The notes under the pieces are model-generated. The model worked only from the letters and a program-made list of their open reading frames with translations, was not told where the DNA came from and did no database searches. A stretch of 64,000 nucleotides of DNA from contig JAGQDJ010000096.1 in the NCBI GenBank assembly GCA_022885665.1, positions 145,763-209,762 on the forward strand, given 5' to 3'. This document shows, piece by piece, positions 12,396-22,978 of the stretch (position 1 is the first letter of the stretch; each line of letters starts with the position of its first letter). The stretch comes from Triops longicaudatus (Eukaryota > Arthropoda > Branchiopoda > Notostraca > Triopsidae). The position numbers and the translations under genes are program-made.

Positions 12396-14535
12396 TCATG
12401 GACAAAGTCCCTCAAACGTGAAGAAGGACACTATAAACTCGGTCTCGAGAAGTTGATCCTTGGCCTCGGGGAATGGTTCACTGGTAATCAAGAGAGACGA
12501 TTTTCTCGTACTGCGGTGAATCTGCACAAAATATTTTTTTGTGAAAGAACGAAATTTGGATACAGTCTCTGCTTAGACTTACAGAGTAAGGATAAAAAGT
12601 AAAGTCGTCTACTCTGTCGTCATTTTCTTCGGAATCAGGACACTGTAACCTTTCAGTTGTGCTCTTCGGATCCGAACCGTAGCCCAGGGACAGTACATCT
12701 GAGTTGTGGAATAGATCTACCTGTTGTGCTTCGCTTTCCTGCGGTACGGATGTTACTTATTATTATTTTTTTTTACTTGCTATTACTGTTTCACTGTATG
12801 TGTTAATAATACTCTGTATTATTGAAAAATGGTTATTACCTTAGCGTTTTTATTGAAGAATTTTAAGTTGACTAGAATACTACTGCGAGGCTCCATGAAG
12901 ACGGCACATTGCTGCCTAACAACATTGTCCTTTCGCAGCCTATAAATATGCTAACGTTACTCTGTGTCTTACTCCATGAATCTATATACACGCCGTTTGG
13001 TCATATTCTTACACATTTGCCAAGTAAATGACTGTTTGGTTACTCGCGAGTTTTATGTTATTGTATTCAATCTGGCCTCGTTTTCTAGTGACGACATTGT
13101 ATCTCGCGTATCTACCTTTGTCCAGTTCTCTGTAAAGTAAAATAAGCTTTAATTATAATCAAAGTTAAACAGAAAAACTGTGAGAACTACTTCCGTACAC
13201 AGTGCAGTTAACCAGCAAGGCAGGGCCATCGACGTAAAATAAAGCTTCTTCGTAGTTGTCGGAAGGATTACTAAATTGGTACTGGTAAACCCCAGCTACA
13301 CTTCCAAGAAGCGACGTGTGATACACTCCCATGAATTTTTTCTGGATAATTGTATTTCGGAACTCAGGAACGGCGACCTATGCAGAAAACAGACTAACTA
13401 TGAAATTATTATTTTTAGACTTTTGTACCGGTGTTGACAAATCCCTTTTAGGCGGAAAATCTTGGTCAATATACCACTTGTAAATGCATTCATTGTCACA
13501 CTCAAGTCTTTCTGACAAATTGGCCAAAGCAGCACGAGTTGCGTTGTTGTTCTTATAAGAAACGACGGAAGTTTTATGGGTTGGAAATTTTTTCTAACCA
13601 AAGGAGAAGTTCATTTTTTAAGAAAATTCAACTTCACGTCTAGTACTGCAAACAGCATTCTAGCCCGTTTTGTAACTCTCGTAATTTACCTCTAACGCAA
13701 AAGCAATTAGGGCTTCTTCCTTATCAAGGCCTTCGAAATCTCTCAAAAAATCATTGTTGTGAAATTCGAGCGTTTCTGGAGTTGTAAAGTTGGATAATAA
13801 TTTCTTAATAACTTTAGATTCCTCCGAGCAGTCCGAAACCTCATCCGTATCCTAATATTAACACTAACGTTTTTGTTTGTTAATTTAGCTCGTATTCTTA
13901 CATTTACCTCCAGTTTGTGTGTTTTTGTATCCGAAGTGTAATCTTCGTTCACGATTAAGTTTACGATAGCCTCCTCTTCCGGTTGCAACGTAATCGACAT
14001 CCCATAATTAAGCATATCCGATGTTCTATTGTCATGAAAACGTCACACGCTTATGCTCACTGCATTGCAATTATTGTAATTAATACATTACATTGATGTA
14101 AAAAGAGTGGCTGATTGTTCGTTCGCTTTCAGGGCATCGTAAACCTCTTGAGCGAGTTGTTTCGGCAAACTGATTGTTGTGTCATCACCATCTCCATCTA
14201 GAACCCTGAAATTGAAATTGCTTAATACTACTGCTGCAAGTAATTTAGCCTACGTTTCAAAAACTGTTGCCAAGGGTAGATTCAACTGGTATTTCCCTTC
14301 TTCCGCTCGCTCTCCATTATTATTCGCAATTGTGAAGGCACCCCGCACGTCACTCTCTACTTGTAGGGGACCAACGCTCAATGCATTCTTACTGCCCTTC
14401 GAACACAACATAAACGTAAGTCATTACCGTTTACGGACAATACACGACATTACGCACTTTAGTATTAAGAGTGGCTGCTTGAGCTAGAACGGCCACAACT
14501 AAGCATAAAAGCGCAGGACGTAACAAGTTCTCCAT
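12396..14535 (-). CDS. Unrecognised secreted protein, about 420 residues
   Basis: I do not recognise this family. Ten exons join in frame (14535-14458, 14396-14254, 14205-14092, 14025-13908, 13851-13690, 13593-13429, 13377-13191, 13129-13116, 12738-12583, 12521-12396). The start MENLLRPALLCLVVAVLAQA is a clear signal peptide, and no further membrane segment is seen. The chain is acidic, with potential N-glycosylation sites (NFTT, NNAT, NLS, NCT, NWT) and few cysteines (CDNEC, DCSEE, VNCT, LQCP). Introns are about 48-100 bp except one of 377 bp. Exon 8 is a 14-nt microexon with good splice sites; without it the frame would end shortly after 13191 (stop at 13165-13167), giving a shorter isoform. 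A TATA-like TTTAAAAA sits just past 14580 with a CCAGT start about 35 bp on. The plus-strand open frame at 14179-14487 is a shadow. Confidence 0.72.
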
Positions 14536-14589
14536 GGTAAAGCTATGACGAGACTGGCCTCGGAGTCTTTAGTACGGTGCGTTTTTAAA

Positions 14590-16446
14590 CAAGCTTCAAC
14601 AAAAACTCGCTTATTTAGAATCGTATACCGAACTCACACTTTGCTAGGGAAGACCCCACACCATCCAGTTTGCCGAATACAAAAAAAAAAAATTAATTTC
14701 CGTATACAAAGATGACATATCCTTTTAAAACGGCTGTGAATTCAGGGTTTTCCCTGCACTGACCACACCCAGATCGTACTCGTCAGGGTCACCTTGCATC
14801 ACGGCCGAAATAACGGTTATTTTTCATTATTTATTTTAGCCTGCATGACTTGCCCAAAATATTAAAATGCTTTTAAATAGACTTTAAATTTACTTAAATT
14901 CTAAAAAAAAAATGCTGGGTAACCGTCGTTACTTTTGCGTTTTCGTACTGGATAGCGGAGCTCTTTGAACAAAATTTCTATTCGTATGAACATCGAAGGT
15001 TTGACTATATACCGTTATTTTTTATGATTTCGTGGTATATTATTTCATAAAATTCCAAATACATGAAGTAGATAATGGTAGTACATTAGTCAAAACTTCT
15101 TCCTCACTAGGCAACGATGCACTCCAGACTTTGCATCGAAGTTCATGGAAAATAGTAACCTATGAAAATTACCCATATTTTGAGAACAGACTCCTGATTA
15201 ACCAAATATACTTATTTCTATAACTATTTATTTCATGGTAACGGATATGAGAATGTTGGAAACAGTAATATAGCCTACTTGTGCGTTAACATGATACAGG
15301 AAAAACAAAACTCTGTTGACAGAGCGACCACCGGTTAGTTTCTAGATATTTAACATGTTGAACACGAAGTCTTTTACTATCTTTCCTTTCAGCTTCTGTT
15401 ATGAAGCAAGAGAAGTTCAAGCAAGTTGTCGAGACGCGTCCCCATTGAGAAGACCATAACAAGTGATGTTATTTTCCTCGGTTAACCAGGGCCGGATTAT
15501 AATAGAGGCTAAGTAGGCTGCAGCCTAGGGGCCCGTGGTGTGGCAGGGCCCGTCAAAAAACTACTCTTTCTCAGCGCGGATACGTCAGCGGGGGGCCGCG
15601 GATACGTCAGCCTAGGGGCCCGTAAAGACTTAATCCGGCCCTGCGGTTAACTAGTGCTCACTGATGAGATTTGATTCCCAGGTTTTGTTAACTCTTTTCT
15701 GATCACTGGCTTCTCTCTTGAGGCTTCAAAGTGTTTGCCAAAACATCCCCTTGATACCGGATACCAGATACTGTATTCTCAAAACAGTCGCTCTCGTGTC
15801 AAAACAAGCTTGCTCAGCTATTAGAATTTGTCAACTCATATTGTTCTCGCTTTGACTCAGACGTCTTCCATTTACATAAACGGAGTTGGGAGTGCTTCAG
15901 TATTACAGACCGTGATTTTGACGGATAAAGGGTTTCATGGCCGGGTGTTGCTTTAAATAGCCTTGACGAGTAGACCGTCGACAGCGGGCCATAATTCGGA
16001 AAGCTTAGCTTTGTGATTGAAAAGGACAACTCCCTTACCTCCTTAATGGCTTCTTATGTTGAATTTGCTGTTGCAAGGCTGTAATTCAATCGCAGTCGAC
16101 ATTAATGTAGTAGGTAAAAGTCCTAATACAATTTAAACAAAGTAGCGCCAAGCGACAGCGATTTAACCTTAATGCAAACAATGCATTGAGACGAGCGCGA
16201 TTATACACATCGACAGATCGCCAATGATAACGTAACACATGTGTTTTATCAAAATCGCGCTGTCTCCTGCTCCTGTGCATGCCCCATAATCACATAGGTC
16301 GTGTGTCTTATTATTAACGGAATTGTTCTCAGCGGACAAAGTTATGGCGTAAGGTTCGGAACAAACAATCTGTCGTATTAACAAATGTCTGGTGTATAAA
16401 TAGCCAATTGAGACCTTAGGTTATCCAGAGTATTCCATACTCTGTA
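14590..16446. other. Spacer containing a hAT-type MITE
   Basis: About 1.9 kb between the two secreted-protein genes. Apart from the inserted element at 15487-15643 I see no supported gene. The open frames at 15032-15223 (+), 15814-16029 (-) and 16086-16384 (-) have no coding features I can defend. Confidence 0.5.
15487..15643. mobile_element. hAT-type MITE with perfect 8-bp target duplication
   Basis: The 157-bp element begins CAGGGCCGGATTA and ends TAATCCGGCCCTG, a perfect 13-bp terminal inverted repeat of hAT type. It is flanked on both sides by the same octamer CGGTTAAC (15479-15486 and 15644-15651), the target duplication length of hAT transposases. Inside, GCCTAGGGGCCCG occurs twice and GGATACGTCAGC is duplicated. 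It is far more GC-rich than its surroundings and has no coding capacity. Confidence 0.93.
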
Positions 16447-16452
16447 TTTATT
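16447..16452 (-). terminator. AATAAA poly(A) signal of the Cys-rich peptide gene
   Basis: TTTATT on the plus strand, 73 bp past the stop codon at 16525. Confidence 0.55.
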
Positions 16453-16524
16453 TCCAACTGTTGCAATTAATATTTTTGTTGCATAGCTGTTACAAGAAAC
16501 AGTAGATTTTGAACCAAAATTATT

Positions 16525-17023
16525 TTACATAAAACACGGGTGGCACACACCGAAAATACACATATCGGATTTGCACACTTCATTTGCATTGCAGACTCCC
16601 ACACAAATTTTGGGGTAACACCTTTTGCCCCCAAAGACTGTGAAACCACAGAATGATAATTTGTCCTCACAGGTGTCGTTATTTGAGCAGCTTGGTTCTG
16701 TAACAAAAAATGTTTCAACGTTAGCATTAATTAGTTAACCCTAATTAGAAAAACAATGACGATCTTAAATAATAAATAATGATTAGGCATGAAGAATGGA
16801 AAAATAACCTACGATTCCAGTAAGTACGATTCCACGTGCTGAATGGCATGGCTAGACTGATATAAGCAACCGTCAAAAGGACAATGAAGACACCCTAAAA
16901 ATATTAATTGACACGCTTTAGGGCACCATACGGCTTATTTTAAAGCTTATTTTAAATCAAGTAATGGCTTGAAGAAGTGAAGAACAGCAAAGTATGTCTC
17001 ACCTTCACGTATGTCATGGCCAT
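16525..17023 (-). CDS. Small secreted cysteine-rich peptide (91 residues)
   Basis: Three exons (17023-17003, 16894-16813, 16697-16525) encode 91 residues. MAMTYVKGVFIVLLTVAYIS is a signal peptide, cleaved probably near SLA or MPF. A short aromatic stretch (STWNRTYWNQ) precedes a 56-residue domain with ten cysteines, beginning PSCSNNDTC and ending GVCHPCFM. Ten regularly spaced cysteines suggest five disulphides. The spacing does not match any fold I can name; defence peptides, protease inhibitors and venom-type peptides are all possible, so no function is assigned. The exon 2 donor is read as GTAGGT, which alone keeps frame with exon 3; the alternative donor five bases on leads to a stop within a few codons. 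The longer open frame at 16467-16727 is a shadow. Confidence 0.75.
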
Positions 17024-17088
17024 GAGTTAACCGAACCCCACGCGATATATTTCTTACTAGTATGCGTTTAAACTAGGTTGCAATAAAC

Positions 17089-17094
17089 TATATA
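17089..17094 (-). promoter_or_regulatory. Probable TATA box of the Cys-rich peptide gene
   Basis: TATATA read on the minus strand, about 66 bp before the ATG at 17023. No strong initiator was seen. Confidence 0.5.
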
Positions 17095-17099
17095 CCACT

Positions 17100-20073
17100 A
17101 GAGAGTCCACATCCCCGGAATGTGACGTAGTTTATTTAGTCCAGGCGGTACATAGCTACAGTACGTACACACATACCTGGCAATGTTATACTTTTTTTTG
17201 TCATCACAGCCCTTGACTAGCTCCGTTTTCCTGTCTCAGAACACGAGAGACCCATTTACGGGATGAGTCACTCCATTCAGGATCGCTTGCACTTTTACCC
17301 TATGGTAATTTTGACAATAGACCATTTCCACGTTTGTCTATATGGCCCTTAAAGAGATGTGTCACGGAAAGCTATGAAATAGTCAATAAAATGGCTCCAA
17401 AACTTCAAAGCCACTGCAGCCCTTTTCCTTTCCTTTATTATGTATGTATCTATTTTATGACGCCTCTTTTTGTCAACAGGAAATTCCTCTGGCGGTTTGA
17501 CTGTCTATAATGAACAATCCTACACTTTAAATGTATTTGTACGCTTCGTTCGACATAGAAAGCTTACACAACCGTTAGTTTTACTTCGTAAAACTAGAGT
17601 GAGCATAAACTTGCAGATTTAGTATTTCGTCTTGCCAAGATATTCTCTTTTCTTCGAGTAATGTCTGCGACGTCTGCCAATGACGTGGATCGAAGCTTTT
17701 ATTGGGTTCATGGCTTACGCAAATGGTTTCTGTACTCTTGCCAAAGTAGGCAATGTATCACTCAGCCAATCTTAACGTCGACCAAGACAGACGATTGTCA
17801 AGGTTCAGGTCCAGCTCACGAAAAGTGACTGTATGGAAGCAACCGTATGGGCAGCAATTTGGGGTTTTATTTTTCACATGGGGATGTGAACAGTTAAACT
17901 GATTAATATCGATAATGCGCCATTGTGTAATCGAATGTCCTTGCTGCCTTTTCTTAGATTGTTTAATTATACTTTACTAAGTAATTTCTGTGTAATCTCT
18001 GGCCATTTTAGGTGGGGTGATAGAGCAGAGAAGTGTGTCTGGTTGTTGAACCCTTACAGTTGCTTTAGTTTGAGATTATTTTTGGAAAAACTCCCTTTCG
18101 TTCCGTAAAGGAACATTTGTATTATGTAAACGCCATACACGTACTATTCGAACATTCGCTCAGACTACGTAAAACTCATTTATGAATTGACACAAAAATG
18201 AACATATTCCTGAATTGATTTTCATTCTACTAATGGAAAAATACGTATGACATTGCGGTGTCATGCGTTAGTCAACATCAGTTAGTAAATTTATTTATTG
18301 AAGCAATGTCAAGGTCTGGCACGTCTTAGCTACTGTTTAGAAAGGACAAAGGATGGGCCTCGACTCTTTGTCATTAATGAATCTGAGAAACTATCTCATG
18401 AATGCATATGTCTACTTAATTATGACCAGGCGAGAAAAAAATCCAGATATACGTAGTGTGTGATTTTGGGAACCAAGCATTTCATGTCTTTCGGAGAGAT
18501 ACCGATTCGGCTGTGTTCTCTTGTAGCGCTCAAAAAGCGGAAGGTTGTTCGTGAAATTTTTGAGGCGTCAGGCGTCGCAAATTGACGTCTTCATTTGAAC
18601 GTCATAAGAGAGAAGGGTTGAATAAAACTACGTTTTAAAAAATTTGTAGCTTTCAGTTATAATATGCTCGTAAAAATATGATCAAAGAAATATATCCCTT
18701 TTTGAATTCCGGTCATGATCCCGTTTGAACGGACTGTTTATTCTGATGGGTTCGTGCTTCAAAATTAGAGTAAAACGTGCGTCTGACGAAGTCCACGTTA
18801 GCATACAATGAACAGTTGACATCGATCCAGATTGACGTGGTGAACATAAATTGGACAGTGAATGAGAGCGTCTAATAGAAACTTGGCGAAACTGCTGACA
18901 ATGCTGGTGTTAACGCCCAGTGTACGTTTGGACATATCCATGCCAAGTATGGTCAGGGCAACTAAAGACTTTGTCACCGAGAAAATTTTTGGAAATGTGT
19001 ATTTAAAATTTCCACCTGGGCTTGATTCATACTAAGCTTTGTATTTAAAATTAATACATATAAACTAACCAACTTTTACACCATGTGAGGGACAAGTATA
19101 ATTCAATTAACAGATGAATACAGTAGAAAAATATCTAAATATAATATAGGGCGAAAAATAGTTGACGTCTTATATTTTATCAAATAACTGATTTATACGT
19201 TTAACCTACGAGCAGTACAATGCTTGTAAGACGACTGAATGCCCTCAAATTCCTTTCAGGACTTTTTACACCTTTTTCCTTCTCTCTCGATTCAAAATGA
19301 AAGACTATTAACATAAGGAAAACGATAATGCTGTAATATTATCAAAAAGAAATTACGTTAAGAAAAAAAATCTGAAAGTATTTTGAGACAAACTCATTGT
19401 ATTGACTTTGGTATGGATAATTTGTTCTTCTGTACAAACCGCAACATCTTCCAAGGGGAGCAATCAAAAACATGAAAAAATGGGGGAACGCCACAATATT
19501 GCGCAGAAGAAAGAATCAAAATAGAGTACAGGAGTAGAGTAACAAGTTAAGAGGCAAATTTCATTTTAAGTTAAGATGGAGGGCATCAATCAGTGTTGTT
19601 TTCAAGAGCACACACATATACTTTCTTACACAAGGCAACATAAACCAATTCTATTAAGTTTCCATAACAGTAATAAGGAAGCTCACATTTGTTTCGCAAG
19701 AAATAGAAGTAAAAACGGGAGCAAGGTGGCAAACCAGATGTTTTGTTATTCGCGTAAACTAAGTCCAATCGGCCGCTATCACGTAAATTCATTCCTTACT
19801 CGTCACCTATAAATTAGACACATAAACCATATTAGTTTTAGATTTTAATTAAAAACTAAAAAGCTCCTCTCAATATAATGAACCAGGGGAAATTCTTTCC
19901 CAGTCTCTTTTCAATAAATGTAAATACGAAAAGTTTTCAATTAATTGAAACCATTTAACCCTTGAAATAGTGCATGTAATATAAAAAGCAATTTTCGCAT
20001 GTTTACGAAGTTAATTTTCAAAGGCAAATAAGTGAAGTCAATAAAAGCGTGCAGCAAGCGGAACTGAATATAG
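17100..20073. other. Non-coding spacer, about 3 kb
   Basis: AT-rich, with scattered short open frames such as 19576-19812 (+) lacking coding character. No repeat or RNA gene recognised. Confidence 0.5.
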
Positions 20074-20312
20074 TTAAAGCACACCTTGCACTTGTTTGTA
20101 GGAAAACTCGAGGAACTGTTCCGACGTGGCCACCGTAGTTGACATTTCTTCCATGCCTTTTTTTGCGCCCCGGCACCGCAAAGCGAACGTAAAATATTTA
20201 ACGTAAGTCAAAAGAACCAAAAACCCCAGCACCGTTACCGAAAGCCATGTTAGCGCCCACAGTGTAAGAAAATTAAAGCAGGAAAATAAATAAAACGTGG
20301 TTAAGTGAACCC
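20074..20312 (-). other. Open frame with a membrane-like segment after the SH3BGR-like stop
   Basis: Directly after the SH3BGR-like stop a different frame stays open for about 79 codons with a strongly hydrophobic run (LTLWALTWLSVTVLGFLVLL) and then a charged tail containing GMEEMSTTVATSEQFLEFSY. There is no upstream ATG in this frame and a TAA bounds it upstream. A donor (CCG then GTAACT) at the end of the SH3BGR-like exon and an acceptor before GCATGGAAG could join the last 30 or so residues as an alternative C-terminus. It may equally be 3' UTR. Confidence 0.25.
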
Positions 20313-21504
20313 TCAATAGTTACCGGTTTCTTCCTCTTCATCTTCTTGTGCTTCCTCTTCCTCCTCCTCTTCTTCCTCCTCGTGGTCTTCTTGACCTTGT
20401 GCCGCATAGTCATCACCAGTGTGGCTGTCGTTGTCAAAACCGGGTTGATTGAATGTTAAACTTTGGTTAACTTGTTGAGCATCCGATTCTTGAACTTGGT
20501 CGTCGGTTCCACCACCCAAGTCGCGCCACGTACCTTTCCCGCCTTCTTCGCCCCAGCCGTTGCCATTGTCCTCATCCTTTAATCTCGCTTTTTCGTCATT
20601 TTCGTCTTTTTCCTCTTCTTCGTTGTCTTTACTTACTTGAGCTTCTTGCGATGTTTGTGCGGCAAGTCTTCGTTACATCCAAACGAAAAAATTCTCACCT
20701 TAACATCGATTTTTTTCGTCGCAGTGTTTATCAATTCCATACCTTGGCATAACGTTTTTGGCCAATACGTAGTCAGGCTCTGGCTCTAGGGACACTTCTC
20801 GGCTGTTTAGGCCATTAATGTCGTGGTTAATGACGGGAACCTGAGGCAATGTTCCGCGTGGCAGTTTGAGAAATTCTTCTAGTGTGTCTGTTTCGTTGGC
20901 CTCATCGAATCCATCATAATCCTAAAGACACAAACGTTGCATTTCCTTTCCTTTCACAGGAGGATCAAGCAAAGCTTACACCACAATATTCTCCTTCATT
21001 AAAAAATTGCGGGGCAATCGGATTTCGGGCGTTAGGTTTAGCTTTGGCGTTTTCTTGCATAAACTTTCGGTCGTCGACACGGCCAGGATCTGATATATCG
21101 ATTGTCTGGAACTCAACGCCTTTGCTTTGCAAAATTAAGGCTGCTTTCATTTGCCGTTTCTTCACCTATCACCCCAAAGAGCGAAAAAAACAAAAATTCG
21201 CATGAGTTTTCGGTTTGGAACACATTACACCGAAATGCAGAGAAAAAAGCTGCGAAATTGAAGACAAACAGCGTTACTTGCCAACCCGGAAACTATGCAA
21301 CAGCATGACTCCGTATCGGTATGTGTCACTAGAACATTTTTGTCTTCTAGGCCCCCATACTTTACGTTCTTGTTCTGCAGTTTTTCGTCTCAACTTATTT
21401 TATCCTCTATTCTGTAACAAACTGGTACGAAATAAGTAAAATAAGTTTACGACACTTACCTCTTTATTGCCGGAAACACTTGAAATATACAGCTTGATAA
21501 CCAT
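20313..21504 (-). CDS. SH3BGR-like: SH3BGR-like protein with Glu-rich tail
   Basis: Four exons (21504-21460, 21165-20980, 20921-20743, 20667-20313) encode 254 residues. The first 110 or so form the thioredoxin-like SH3BGR domain: MVIKLYISSVSGNKE, VKKRQMKAALILQSKGVEF, FMQENAKAK, NPIAPQFFNEGEYCGDYDGF, matching vertebrate SH3BGRL (FNESQYRGDYDAF). As in the family, the redox CxxC is absent. A linker (LEPEPDYVLAKNVMPR) leads to a long acidic tail with an unbroken run of Glu near the C-terminus, as in full-length SH3BGR and unlike the short SH3BGRL proteins. If the last intron (20668-20742) were retained, translation would stop at TAA after HCDEKNRC, giving a short form without the tail. The gene lies head to head with ORC3. 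Confidence 0.9.
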
Positions 21505-21774
21505 GTTGCTTGAAAGACCTGTCCAAAATTAGTTTACGGTCAAAACCCTTGGACCCGAATGTTTTCGTTCGCTTGGGGAGGTGCCACTCAAGGTCTTAAT
21601 ACGCGAAACTTGTGTCGTGCCACGTTTCTCGGTTCACTTTTTACTTCGTTGTGAAAAGTCACGCCGTGAAGCCCATAGATGACTCCTATGTAGCTATATT
21701 AAAAATAATTAGTCGCGGGAGACCCAGAATTCTCTTCGCGCCATAGCAACATAGATTAAGTGTTGTGTATCAGA
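21505..21774. promoter_or_regulatory. Bidirectional promoter region, SH3BGR-like / ORC3
   Basis: Only 270 bp separate the two start codons, so both promoters must lie here. No TATA box is clear on either strand; this suits constitutively expressed genes. Inferred from gene arrangement only. Confidence 0.6.
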
Positions 21775-22930
21775 ATGGCCACGAGTTCATTTTCGAAGGT
21801 AACCGTCAATAAACGAACGCTTTATTCAGTTGAAAGTCTCTGTTTTTAGGGTTGTTTCCTCTTTCAAGGCTCACAAACGAGTCGGAAAAGGAAAGCATCC
21901 GCAACGAAATCAACTGACGATTTGAAAATTCTCGTCTCTGCCTCCTTTGAAGGGCCTGAAAATCACGCCAATTTACGTTATGAAGCTTATAATAACACCG
22001 TTGAAGAGTTTGAAAGGGAAATTAAAGTAAAATGCACGTTATTTCCTTGATGATTCATATTACAGCTTGTTTTTGTCCTTACCATTGTGAAGACTTTGCA
22101 AGAACAAAGCCACGCAGACTTGTTGGGACAAGTTGTACAGTACGTGCAAGCGAGTCGTCCGGAAGAGGAAAGTATTCCTACAGCGTACCTAACTATGGGC
22201 GTAAATGTGTCCGATCATCAAGCGCTTTTAGCGTTGTTGAAATCTGAAATTAAAAGCAATTGCACTCCTCACGTAGCGTGTTTACGAGCTAAAGATTGCC
22301 CTACTATCAAGCAACTCATATCACAGACAGTAGTCCAAATCGTAAAGGACAGTTCTGGAGACTGGGAAGACGAGGAAGACGAGGGTGCGATAGAAAATTT
22401 AGACTCGGGATCTAAATTGCAGCGTAGGCGACAAGTGCTTCCTTCGTTGGTAAGGTGGTATGAAGATTTGGATGATAGGAAACCTGTTGTGGTTATCCTC
22501 CAAGACTTCGAAGTCCTGAATCCTAAAGCTCTGCAAGACTTTATTCTCATTCTAAAGTATTTCTTCGACGAACAAAAATTTAAACGAAAAATTATTACTA
22601 TTTCGTTTTAATTGTAGGTCCTATCGCCTGAAAGTGCCTTGGGTCTTAATTTTCGGGATTGCCACCTCACCTTCTTTGATTCAAAGATCATTGCATTGCT
22701 CCGTATCCTCTAGTCTTTCTTGCCAAGCCTTTATTGCGCCGCCGTCTGTCCATTTACTTAACCGAATTCTGGAAAATATTATTATCGAGCCGGAGTCAAA
22801 AGTCAAACTAGGACCGAAAGTTCTCCGCTTACTTTTAGACGTCTTTTTGTACCACGATCTGTCGGTGGACACATTTACTTGCAATTTGAAAGTAACTATT
22901 GATTACTCTTCACGTTATATAATGTTTTTA

Positions 22931-22978
<48 letters not shown>

